A DNA stretch of 64,000 bases from Streptomyces olindensis (GTDB lineage Bacteria; Actinomycetota; Actinomycetes; Streptomycetales; Streptomycetaceae). Position numbers and translations under genes: made by a program. The notes under the pieces are model-generated. The model did not search any database. It worked only from the letters and a program-made list of their open reading frames with translations, and was not told the origin of the DNA. This document shows positions 1 through 9,731 of this stretch, one piece after another (within the stretch, counting starts at the first letter, position 1; every line of letters begins with the position of its first letter). The stretch is taken from assembly GCA_000696115.1 (NCBI GenBank), contig JJOH01000028.1:1-64000 (forward strand), given 5' to 3'.

Positions 1-1
1 G

Positions 2-1086
2 GGCCTGGAGATCGCCCTCGACTTCGCCCTGCAGTGCTCCCCGGACCACCCCTGGGTGCAGAAACACCCCGAGTGGTTCCACCACCGCCCCGACGGCACC
101 ATCGCCTACGCCGAGAACCCGCCGAAGAAGTACCAGGACATCTACCCCATCGCCTTCGACGCGGACATGGACGGCCTGGTCGCCGAGACGCTGCGGGTGC
201 TGCGGCACTGGATGGACTGCGGGGTGCGGATCTTCCGCGTGGACAACCCCCACACCAAGCCGGTGGTGTTCTGGGAGCGGGTGATCGCGGACATCAACCG
301 CACCGACCCCGATGTGATCTTCCTGGCCGAGGCGTTCACCCGCCCGGCGATGATGCACACCCTGGCCCAGATCGGCTTCCAGCAGTCCTACACCTACTTC
401 ACCTGGCGCAACACCAAGGAAGAACTCACCGAGTACCTGACGGAGCTGTCGGGCGAGGCCGCCAGTTACATGCGGCCGAACTTCTTCGCCAACACCCCCG
501 ACATCCTGCACGCCTACCTCCAGCACGGCGGCCGGCCCGCCTTCGAGGTCCGCGCCGTCCTGGCCGCGACCCTCTCTCCGACCTGGGGCGTCTACTCCGG
601 CTACGAACTGTGCGAGAACACCCCGCTGCGCGAAGGCAGCGAGGAGTACCTCGACTCGGAGAAGTACCAGCTCAGGCCCCGCGACTGGGAGACCGCCGAA
701 CGCCAGGGCCGCACCATCACCCCGCTGCTGACCCGGCTCAACACCATCCGCCGCGAGAACCCGGCCCTCCAGCAGCTGCGCGACCTCCACTTCCACCACG
801 CGGACAAGGAAGCGGTGATCGCCTACTCGAAGCGGAAGGGTTCGAACACGGTTCTGGTGGTCGCCAACCTCGACCCCCACCACACCCAGGAGGCCACGGT
901 CTCGTTGGACATGCCGCAACTCGGCCTGGACTGGCACGAGTCGGTGCTGGTGCGCGACGAGCTCACCGGCGAGACCTATCACTGGGGCAGGGCCAACTAT
1001 GTGCGCCTCGAACCGGGCCATAGGCCCGCGCATGTCTTCTCGGTTCTGCGACCGTCCACCCCGCAGATCGGAGGGTCACCCACAAC

Positions 1087-1090
<4 letters not shown>
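2..1090 (+). CDS. glgE: GlgE maltosyltransferase, C-terminal part (5' end outside window)
   Basis: Alpha-1,4-glucan:maltose-1-phosphate maltosyltransferase, which adds maltose from maltose-1-phosphate to a growing alpha-glucan. About 362 residues are present, open at the left edge. This is the second half of a GH13_3 protein of about 660-700 residues. The nucleophile Asp lies in FRVDNPHTKP (GAC at 242-244) and the acid/base Glu in LAEAFTRP just after it. The C-terminal beta domain follows to the stop. The stop overlaps the treS start as ATGA, so the two are translationally coupled. With treS, pep2 and glgB downstream this is the complete GlgE route from trehalose to glucan. Streptomyces can have two copies of this pathway; which copy this is cannot be read from the sequence. 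Confidence 0.95.
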
Positions 1091-2787
<1,697 letters not shown>

Positions 2788-2978
2788 GGCCTGGAACGGC
2801 CTGCTGAGGCCTGATGTGCGGGGCAGGCCGCAAACCCCCGTGGCGGGGCGTTTCCCCTGCCCCGCCTGGGGCACGCATCAGTAACACCCCGCCCACCCGC
2901 GTGAGCCGGAGGGGCGCCCGCCGGCACCGGCTGAAGGCGCCGCAGGCGCACCAAGAATGGGTGAAAGGACGCGACGCC

Positions 2979-4421
2979 ATGTCGGAAGCCGTCACACGCA
3001 CCGTCACCACCCCGCCCGGCCTTCTCGCATCCCTGGATCCGCTGCTGCGGGAATGGCTGCCGCGGCAGCGCTGGTTCGCCGGCAAGGGGCGCCCGGTCAC
3101 CGGGTTCACCCTGGTCGAGGCCACCGAGTTGCTCCCGGGCACCGGCAAGCTGGGCCTGTACCACCTGCTCGTCCGCGCGCACCAGCCGCTCGTGCCGTCC
3201 CACGGGGCACCCGACCACCCCGGCGACTGCTACCAGCTGCTGATAGGCGTGCGCGAGGCGCTGCCGCCTCGGCTGGCGCCCGCGCTCATCGGACATGTGT
3301 CGACGGGACCGCTGGCCGGCCGGACGGTCTACGACGCCCTGCACGACACCAGGCCCGCCGAGCTGCTCCTGGAGGCGCTGCGCACCCAGGCCCGCATCGG
3401 CGGGCTGCGCTTCGAGCGGGACCTCGGCCAGGACATCCGGTCCGGGCTGGTGCCGCGCGTGGTGACCGCGGAACAGTCCAACTCGTCGATCGTCTACGGA
3501 GATACGTTCATCCTGAAGCTTTTGCGCCGGATAGTGCCCGGGGTCAATCCGGACCTGGAACTCCCGCTGGCGCTGGCCCGCGAGGGCTGCCCCCGGGTGC
3601 CCGCGCCGACGGCCTGGATGGTCGCCGACGTCCCGCCCACCGCGGACCCGGTCCTCGCCCCGGCCCCAGCGGACCACGCCGACCAGCCGTACGTCCTGGG
3701 GGTGCTCCAGCCGTTCGTGCAGGGCGCCTCCGACGGCTGGGAGCTGGCGCTGCGCGAGCTGGCCAAGGGCGAGGACTTCGGCGCCGAGGCGCGGGCCCTG
3801 GGGCGGGCGACCGCCGAGGTGCACACCGCGCTGGCCCGGGCGTTGCCGACGGTCACGCTCGGTCACATGCAGCTCCGGCTCATGGTCGACGGCATGACCG
3901 AGCGGCTGGAGGCGGCCGTCCAGGCGGTGCCCGCGCTGCGGCCGTACGCGAACGGGCTGCGGTCGGCGTTCACGGCGCTCGGCGACCTGGCCGCCGAGGG
4001 CCGCACCTGGACCGCGCAGCGGGTGCACGGCGATCTGCACCTCGGTCAGTGTCTGCGCTCGCCGGCCGGCGAGTGGAAGCTGATCGACTTCGAGGGCGAG
4101 CCGGCCCGGCCGCTGGCCGAGCGGCGCATGCCGCAACCCACGGTGCGGGACGTCGCCGGCATGCTGCGGTCCTTCGACTACGCGGCACGCTCGGTCGATC
4201 CGCCCCAGCCGGACTGGGCCGAGACCTGCCGCTCCGCGTACTGTTCCGGCTACGCGGAGGCCTCCGGCCGCGATCCGCGCACCGACCCGGTGCTGCTGCG
4301 CGCCTACGAGACGGACAAGGCGATCTACGAGGTGGTGTACGAGGCCCGGCACCGCCCCGACTGGCTGCCGGTGCCCCTGGCCGCCATAGACCGGCTCGCC
4401 TCGTCCGGCCACCTGACCTGA
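2979..4421 (+). CDS. pep2: Maltokinase Pep2 (Mak)
   Basis: Kinase of about 480 residues that phosphorylates maltose to maltose-1-phosphate, the GlgE substrate. The N-terminal cap domain is recognisable from the QRWFAGKGRPV segment. The aminoglycoside-phosphotransferase-like catalytic motifs are RVHGDLHLGQ (near residue 348) and LIDFEGEP (near residue 370), which supply the catalytic Asp and the metal-binding Asp. The start chosen is the ATG at 2979, preceded by GAAAGGA. The longer open frame to 2814 has no ribosome site and a poorly conserved extension. A 190-bp gap separates it from treS, so it may have an additional promoter. Confidence 0.95.
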   Translation: MSEAVTRTVTTPPGLLASLDPLLREWLPRQRWFAGKGRPVTGFTLVEATELLPGTGKLGLYHLLVRAHQPLVPSHGAPDHPGDCYQLLIGVREALPPRLAPALIGHVSTGPLAGRTVYDALHDTRPAELLLEALRTQARIGGLRFERDLGQDIRSGLVPRVVTAEQSNSSIVYGDTFILKLLRRIVPGVNPDLELPLALAREGCPRVPAPTAWMVADVPPTADPVLAPAPADHADQPYVLGVLQPFVQGASDGWELALRELAKGEDFGAEARALGRATAEVHTALARALPTVTLGHMQLRLMVDGMTERLEAAVQAVPALRPYANGLRSAFTALGDLAAEGRTWTAQRVHGDLHLGQCLRSPAGEWKLIDFEGEPARPLAERRMPQPTVRDVAGMLRSFDYAARSVDPPQPDWAETCRSAYCSGYAEASGRDPRTDPVLLRAYETDKAIYEVVYEARHRPDWLPVPLAAIDRLASSGHLT

Positions 4422-4453
4422 CCCGACCCACCCTCGCCCAGGAGGCTCCGCCC

Positions 4454-7279
4454 GTGACCCCCCGCCCTGAGTCCAGCGGTTCGCGTCCCCAGGGGACGGC
4501 CGGGGAGAAGATCCCCGAGCAGCCCACGGCCGCCCAGAAGAAGAGTGCCGCGAAGAAGACGGCGGTGCCGAAACAGGCAGCGGCGAAGAAGACGGCCCCT
4601 GCGAAGACGACCGCCGCCAAGAAGGCCGCCGCCAAGAAGACACCGGCCGGGCAGTCACCCGCGTCCAAGGCCACCACGGCAAAGAAAGCCACCACGGCCA
4701 AGAAGGCGACGCCTGCGAAGACGACCGCGAAGAAGGCGGTCGCCAAGAAGGCGGCGCCCGAGAAGACCGTCGCGAAGAAGGCGGCACCCGCGAAGGCCGC
4801 CGCGAAGAAGACCACTGCCAAGAAGGCCGTCACGAAGAAGGCCGCCGCGACGAAGACCACGACGGCCAAGGCCACGGCTGCGAAGTCCGCGGCGACCAAG
4901 GCCACGACGGCGAAAGCGGCTGCCAAGAAGACGGCGCCCAAGAAGGCCCCGGCCACCAGGGCCACGGCGACCAAGGCGCCCGCCAAGAAGGCCGCCGCCA
5001 AGAAGGCCCCGGCAAAGAAGACCACCGCCAAGAAGGCGGTGGCGAAGAAGGCCGCTGCCGCCCAGGTCGTCCCCCCGGAGATGGAGGTCGCCGTCTCGCC
5101 CGCGGTGGACGCGGTGGACCGGGAACGGCTGCTCGACGGTACGCATCACGACCCGCACTCCGTGCTCGGCGCCCACCCGGTGCCCGGCGGGATCGCGTTC
5201 CGGGCGTTCCGGCCGTACGCCCTGTCGGTGACCGTGATCGCCGGGGAACTGCGGGCGGAGCTGCACGCCGACGGGGAGGGCTTCTTCTCCGGGCTGCTGC
5301 CGCTGCGGGAGGTCCCGGAGTACCGGCTGGTCGTCGCGTACGAGGGCACGGTCCAGGAGACCGAGGACGCCTACCGCTTCCTGCCCACCCTCGGCGACCT
5401 CGACCTGCACCTCATCGGCGAGGGCCGGCACGAGGAGCTGTGGACGGCGCTGGGCGCGCACCCGATGACCCACCAGGGCGTGACCGGCACCCGCTTCGCG
5501 GTGTGGGCGCCGAACGCGCGGGGCGTGCGCGTGGCCGGCACCTTCAACTTCTGGGACGGCACCGGCCACGCCATGCGCTCGCTCGGCTCGTCGGGCGTGT
5601 GGGAGCTGTTCCTGCCGGACATCGGCGAGGGCGAGCTGTACAAGTTCGAGATCACCCGCCCCGACGGTTCGAAGACGATGCGCGCCGACCCGCTGGCCCG
5701 CCGCACGGAGGTGCCGCCCGCGACCTCGTCGGTCATCACGTCCTCGGACTACGAGTGGGGCGACGCCGACTGGCTGGCCCGGCGCGCCGAGGCCCCGGCG
5801 CACGAGTCGCCGTTCTCGGTGTACGAGGTCCATCTGCCGTCCTGGCGGCCGGGCCTGACCTACCGCCAGCTGGCCGAGCAGCTCCCGGGCTACGTGAAGA
5901 ACCTGGGCTTCACGCACGTCGAGCTGATGCCGGTCGCGGAGCATCCGTTCGGCGGGTCCTGGGGCTACCAGGTCACCGGCTTCTACGCGCCGACGGCCCG
6001 CCTCGGCACCCCGGACGACTTCCGCTACCTGGTCGACCGGCTGCACCAGGCCGGCATCGGCGTGATCATGGACTGGGTGCCCGCCCACTTCCCGCGCGAC
6101 GACTGGGCGCTGGCCGAGTTCGACGGCCGGCCCCTGTACGAGCACGAGGATCCGCTGCGGGCCGCGCACCCCGACTGGGGCACGCTGGAGTTCGACTTCG
6201 GGCGCAACGAGGTGCGCAACTTCCTCGTCGCGAACGCCGTGTACTGGTGCGAGGAGTTCCACATCGACGGGCTTCGCGTGGACGCGGTCGCCTCGATGCT
6301 CTACCTGGACTACTCGCGCGAGCCGGGCCAGTGGACGCCCAACGAGCACGGCGGCAGGGAGAACCTGGACGCGGTGGCGTTCCTCCAGGAGATGAACGCG
6401 ACGGTGTACCGCAGGGTGCCCGGCGTGGTCACGGTCGCCGAGGAGTCCACCGCCTGGGACGGCGTCACCCGGGCCACCCACCACAAGGGCCCGAGCGGTT
6501 TCGGCGGGCTCGGGTTCGGGCTGAAGTGGAACATGGGCTGGATGCACGACTCGTTGCAGTACATGAGCCACGATCCGGTGCACCGCAAGTACCACCACCA
6601 CGAGATGACGTTCTCGATGGTGTACGCCTACAGCGAGAACTACGTCCTGCCGATCTCCCACGACGAGGTGGTGCACGGCAAGGGCTCCCTGGTGTCGAAG
6701 ATGCCCGGCGACTGGTGGCAGCAGCGGGCCGGGGTCCGGGCCTACCTCGGCTTCATGTGGGCCCATCCGGGCAAGCAACTGCTGTTCATGGGCCAGGAGT
6801 TCGCGCAGGGCGCCGAGTGGTCCGAGGCGCACGGCCCCGACTGGTGGCTGCTGGACCCGGGGTACGGGGCCGAGGCCGACCACCGGGGCGTGCGGGACCT
6901 GGTCCGCGACCTCAACACCGTCTACCGCGCCACCCCGGCGCTGTGGCGCCTCGACACGGACCCGGCCGGTTTCGAGTGGATCGTGGGGGACGCGGCCGAC
7001 GACAACGTGCTCGCGTTCCTGAGGCTGGACCCGGACGGCAACCCGCTGCTGGCGGTGTCCAACTTCGCGCCGGTCGTGCGCCAGGACTACCGCCTGGGCG
7101 TGCCCGAGGACGTGCCCGCCTGGCACGAGGCCGTCAACACCGACGCCGCCCGCTACGGCGGCAGCGACGTCACGCGCGCCGACCCGGTCAAGCCCGAGGC
7201 CCAGTCCTGGCACGGCCGCCCGGCGAGCATCCGCCTGACCCTGCCGCCGCTCGCCACGGTGTGGCTGCGTCCGGCGTAG
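4454..7279 (+). CDS. glgB: 1,4-alpha-glucan branching enzyme GlgB with Lys/Ala-rich N-terminal tail
   Basis: Branching enzyme that makes alpha-1,6 links in glycogen or GlgE-derived glucan. At 941 residues it is about 200 longer than usual. Residues about 25-204 are a low-complexity tail of repeated AKK/AAKKT/PAKK units, like the tails of bacterial histone H1-like proteins. The normal enzyme follows: a CBM48-type N domain (EHPFGGSWGYQVTG near the GH13 start), nucleophile Asp610 in LRVDAVASM, acid/base Glu663 in VAEEST and Asp737 in ISHDEVVHGK. The start is GTG 4454 with AGGAGG at 4440-4445. The frame is continuous through the tail, so it is part of the protein and not a separate gene. The gap to pep2 is 32 bp. 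Confidence 0.94.
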   Translation: MTPRPESSGSRPQGTAGEKIPEQPTAAQKKSAAKKTAVPKQAAAKKTAPAKTTAAKKAAAKKTPAGQSPASKATTAKKATTAKKATPAKTTAKKAVAKKAAPEKTVAKKAAPAKAAAKKTTAKKAVTKKAAATKTTTAKATAAKSAATKATTAKAAAKKTAPKKAPATRATATKAPAKKAAAKKAPAKKTTAKKAVAKKAAAAQVVPPEMEVAVSPAVDAVDRERLLDGTHHDPHSVLGAHPVPGGIAFRAFRPYALSVTVIAGELRAELHADGEGFFSGLLPLREVPEYRLVVAYEGTVQETEDAYRFLPTLGDLDLHLIGEGRHEELWTALGAHPMTHQGVTGTRFAVWAPNARGVRVAGTFNFWDGTGHAMRSLGSSGVWELFLPDIGEGELYKFEITRPDGSKTMRADPLARRTEVPPATSSVITSSDYEWGDADWLARRAEAPAHESPFSVYEVHLPSWRPGLTYRQLAEQLPGYVKNLGFTHVELMPVAEHPFGGSWGYQVTGFYAPTARLGTPDDFRYLVDRLHQAGIGVIMDWVPAHFPRDDWALAEFDGRPLYEHEDPLRAAHPDWGTLEFDFGRNEVRNFLVANAVYWCEEFHIDGLRVDAVASMLYLDYSREPGQWTPNEHGGRENLDAVAFLQEMNATVYRRVPGVVTVAEESTAWDGVTRATHHKGPSGFGGLGFGLKWNMGWMHDSLQYMSHDPVHRKYHHHEMTFSMVYAYSENYVLPISHDEVVHGKGSLVSKMPGDWWQQRAGVRAYLGFMWAHPGKQLLFMGQEFAQGAEWSEAHGPDWWLLDPGYGAEADHRGVRDLVRDLNTVYRATPALWRLDTDPAGFEWIVGDAADDNVLAFLRLDPDGNPLLAVSNFAPVVRQDYRLGVPEDVPAWHEAVNTDAARYGGSDVTRADPVKPEAQSWHGRPASIRLTLPPLATVWLRPA

Positions 7280-7294
7280 GCGGCCTGTGACACC

Positions 7295-7326
7295 GCTGTG
7301 ACGGGAGGAGTGGCTTCCGTCACAGC
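7295..7326. terminator. Hairpin after glgB
   Basis: A 10-bp inverted repeat, GCTGTGACGG and CCGTCACAGC, surrounds a 12-nt loop 16 bp after the glgB stop. There is no U tract, which is common for Streptomyces terminators. It probably ends the glg operon. Confidence 0.55.
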
Positions 7327-7404
7327 CGGTCCCGTGCGGGCCTGGTGGGGTGGCCGCATGCGTGTCACCCCCCTCGTCCGTCGGCCCGGAAGGGACTGAG
7401 GCCC

Positions 7405-7875
7405 GTGCTGGTGGGACTCGGTATCTCGGCGGCCTGTGCCATCGCCGCGATCGTCGCCGCCGCGGGGACCGCCGCCATGGCGTTTCCCGGGCGGCCCGAG
7501 CCGTGGACGGTGCACCTGATGCGCCGGGCGGCGGCGACGGCCGCGTGGGCGGCCGCAGCCGTGTACTCCCTGGGCTTCTTCGCCGTGCTGGCGTCGGAGT
7601 CGGACTTCAACGACGGGGCGAACTCGGTCCCGGCCCCGGCCTGCCGCGACGGTTTCGACCCGGCCACGATCGAAGGGCTGAGCCACCACCGGTCCTCGTA
7701 CCTGCCGCTGCGCTTCGACTGCGTCCGTGAGGACGGCTCCGTCTACGCCAGTGATCCCGGCTACGTGTGGATGAACGGGGCGACGGCGGTCCTCGCCCTC
7801 TGCGCCGCGCTGTTCGCCATCGGCGCGGGCTACGCGACCGAACTGCGCGCCCGGAAGGCCGCCGCGGCGGCATGA
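7405..7875 (+). CDS. Small membrane protein, unknown function
   Basis: I do not recognise this protein. It has about 156 residues with three predicted membrane segments (about 3-27, 42-64 and 124-143). A loop of about 60 residues between the last two carries two cysteines, in APACRDGF and DCVREDGSVY. The start is uncertain: GTG 7405 lies just before the first membrane helix and follows GAGG, while a longer frame reaches back to 7345. The stop overlaps the next gene by ATGA, and that gene encodes a protein of the same design, so the two probably work together in the membrane. Confidence 0.6.
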   Translation: MLVGLGISAACAIAAIVAAAGTAAMAFPGRPEPWTVHLMRRAAATAAWAAAAVYSLGFFAVLASESDFNDGANSVPAPACRDGFDPATIEGLSHHRSSYLPLRFDCVREDGSVYASDPGYVWMNGATAVLALCAALFAIGAGYATELRARKAAAAA

Positions 7876-8282
7876 CACTGCTCCCGGTGTTCGTCGGGCT
7901 CGTGGTGGGCTGGGTCGCGCTGCGCGGGCTGCTGGCGTACCCGTGGCTGCCGGGGTGGGCGAAGGCCTGCGCCGTCCTGGCGATGCCGCTCGCCGCCGTC
8001 GCCTGGGTCGCCGTCATGATCGCGGACGATCCCTTCCTGTTCCCGGAGACCGCCCCCTGCCCCCGCGAGCCCATGGCGGAGGGTGTCCTCGGGGACGGGC
8101 GGGTCTCGGGGGTCTCCGAGCCGTTCCCGCCGCGTGCCTACTGCGTGTGGGAGGACGGCACCACCTACGACCTCGCGCCCGGTGCCGCGTTCGTGTTCTG
8201 GGTGAGCTTCGCGGCGGTCGTGGTGCCGCTCGGCCTGGGGCTGTGGCACGCCGTGCGGGACCCGAAGTCCCTGCTCCGGTGA
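7872..8282 (+). CDS. Small membrane protein, likely paralogue of the preceding gene
   Basis: Unrecognised protein of 136 residues. Membrane segments lie near residues 2-20, 30-52 and 100-122. The exposed loop contains two cysteines and the string YCVWEDGTTYD, which matches the DCVREDGSVY string of the upstream protein. The ATG at 7872 overlaps the upstream stop (ATGA), showing translational coupling. The protein ends in a short basic tail. The gene converges on the P450 gene to its right, with only a few bases between. Confidence 0.65.
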   Translation: MTLLPVFVGLVVGWVALRGLLAYPWLPGWAKACAVLAMPLAAVAWVAVMIADDPFLFPETAPCPREPMAEGVLGDGRVSGVSEPFPPRAYCVWEDGTTYDLAPGAAFVFWVSFAAVVVPLGLGLWHAVRDPKSLLR

Positions 8283-8288
8283 GCCCGT

Positions 8289-9668
8289 TCAGCCCTGCCC
8301 CCGGAACATCAGCCTTCTGAGCCCGGCCAGCAGGCCCCTGGTCCGGCGGTCCGGTTCCCGGGGCACGCCGCCGCGGTGCTGCGACGGGGGCCGGGCCATC
8401 TCGTAGCGCACCGGCAGCAGGCGCAGGCCCCGCACCACCGGGCCCGTCCGCCAGGGCAACTGGTCGGGCGGAAGGGTGAGTTCCACGGTGGTGAGGTGGT
8501 CGAGGATGCGGCCCACCGCCTGCGCCACGAGCACGCCGGCGAGTTCCCGCGCGGCCGTGGGGCACTGGTGCTGGCCGGCGCCCCAGCCCAGGTGGGAGCG
8601 GGTGCTGAGGGCCGGGTCGACCAGGCGCGAGGTGCCGATCGCGAGGAGGTCCTGGTGGGCGGCGGCGGCCGACGGCGAGACCGCGTCCCCGGCCCGGATC
8701 CAGTAGTTGCCGAGCGGGGTGTCCCGCGCGGCGAAGCGGAAGCACATGTTGGCGACCGGCGGGTTGGCGAGCGCCGCCCGGTCGACCGTCTCGCTCAGCT
8801 GCCCCGCCGACAGGCTGCGGCGGACCGTGGCGTTGCCGCGGATGACCTCCAGCAGGGTGTTGAGGACCATGTTGCCGGTGATGTCGTTCAGGTAGACCGC
8901 GTTCATGAACAGCTCCCGGCCCAGCTGTTCGTCGGACAGCCGCGGGTCGGCCAGCAGCAGGTACGAGGTGAGGTCGTCGCCGGGTCGGGCGCGGCGGTGG
9001 GCGGCGAGCCGGGTGAAGGCCGCCAGGGCCCGGGTGGTGGCGGGCTCGGCGCCCGGGCCGCCGTCGAGCATCCGCCACAGGTCCATGACGAGTTCGTCGC
9101 CGAGGTCCACGGGGCAGCCGAACAGTTTCGTGGTGACCATGAGCAGCAGCGGCCGGGTGTACTGGGCGCCCAGGTCGGCGAAGCCGGCCGAACCGGACTC
9201 GGCGGCCAGCAGCGCCACGAGGTCGTCGGCGTACCGGGAGACGGCGGCCCGGAGCTCCCAGCCCTGCGGGCCGCGCGCCTCCTGGAAGGGCCGCAGCGCC
9301 GTGTGCAGGGTCTGGCGGGCGGCGCGGTGCTCCTCGTCGTCCATGAACATCGTCTGCCGCACCTCGTATCCGGCCAGCAGCGGCCAGTCGGACGGCAGTT
9401 CGCCCTGGGCGCGGGCCCGCCAGTAGCGGATGTCGCGCCGCCAGAGGTATTCGTTGCGGAGCACGTCGAGGACCTCGCGGTAGTCGAGGACGAGCCACAC
9501 GGGCACGCCCATCAGCCCGACCGGCGCCACCGGGCCGTGGCGGCCGCGCAGTCGCCGGTAGACGGCTCCGGGGTCGGCGTCGAACTCCGAGGTGAGCAGC
9601 GGTTCGACGGGCAGCGATCCGAGGACCGGGCGGTCGTCCGGCGCGGCCGCGTAGGGCTGGGCTTCCAT
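8289..9668 (-). CDS. Cytochrome P450 lacking the canonical ExxR motif
   Basis: Haem-thiolate oxygenase-like protein of about 459 residues. The haem loop is LGWGAGQHQCPTA with the axial Cys near residue 369; the residue after Cys-Pro differs from the usual CxG. In the K-helix, where ExxR is expected just before the conserved PPV, the sequence is VDRAALANPPV, so both Glu and Arg are missing. The I-helix also departs from AGxxT, reading NDITGN. Such departures are known in the actinobacterial CYP157 family, and I place it near that group by motif only. The start is uncertain: ATG 9668 was chosen, and the frame is open with an ATG at 9698. No redox partner is adjacent. Confidence 0.85.
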   Translation of the reverse strand: MEAQPYAAAPDDRPVLGSLPVEPLLTSEFDADPGAVYRRLRGRHGPVAPVGLMGVPVWLVLDYREVLDVLRNEYLWRRDIRYWRARAQGELPSDWPLLAGYEVRQTMFMDDEEHRAARQTLHTALRPFQEARGPQGWELRAAVSRYADDLVALLAAESGSAGFADLGAQYTRPLLLMVTTKLFGCPVDLGDELVMDLWRMLDGGPGAEPATTRALAAFTRLAAHRRARPGDDLTSYLLLADPRLSDEQLGRELFMNAVYLNDITGNMVLNTLLEVIRGNATVRRSLSAGQLSETVDRAALANPPVANMCFRFAARDTPLGNYWIRAGDAVSPSAAAAHQDLLAIGTSRLVDPALSTRSHLGWGAGQHQCPTAARELAGVLVAQAVGRILDHLTTVELTLPPDQLPWRTGPVVRGLRLLPVRYEMARPPSQHRGGVPREPDRRTRGLLAGLRRLMFRGQG

Positions 9669-9731
9669 ACGGCAACGCATACCGCACCGGACGTGCACGG
9701 GCAGTGACTACACCACGAACCGTTACCGCTC

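Noticed and set aside
2957..4453. Extension of glgB back to 2957 (1440-codon frame)
   Set aside because: The extension overlaps pep2 in another frame; the Arg/Pro-rich translation is a shadow. GTG 4454 has a clear AGGAGG.
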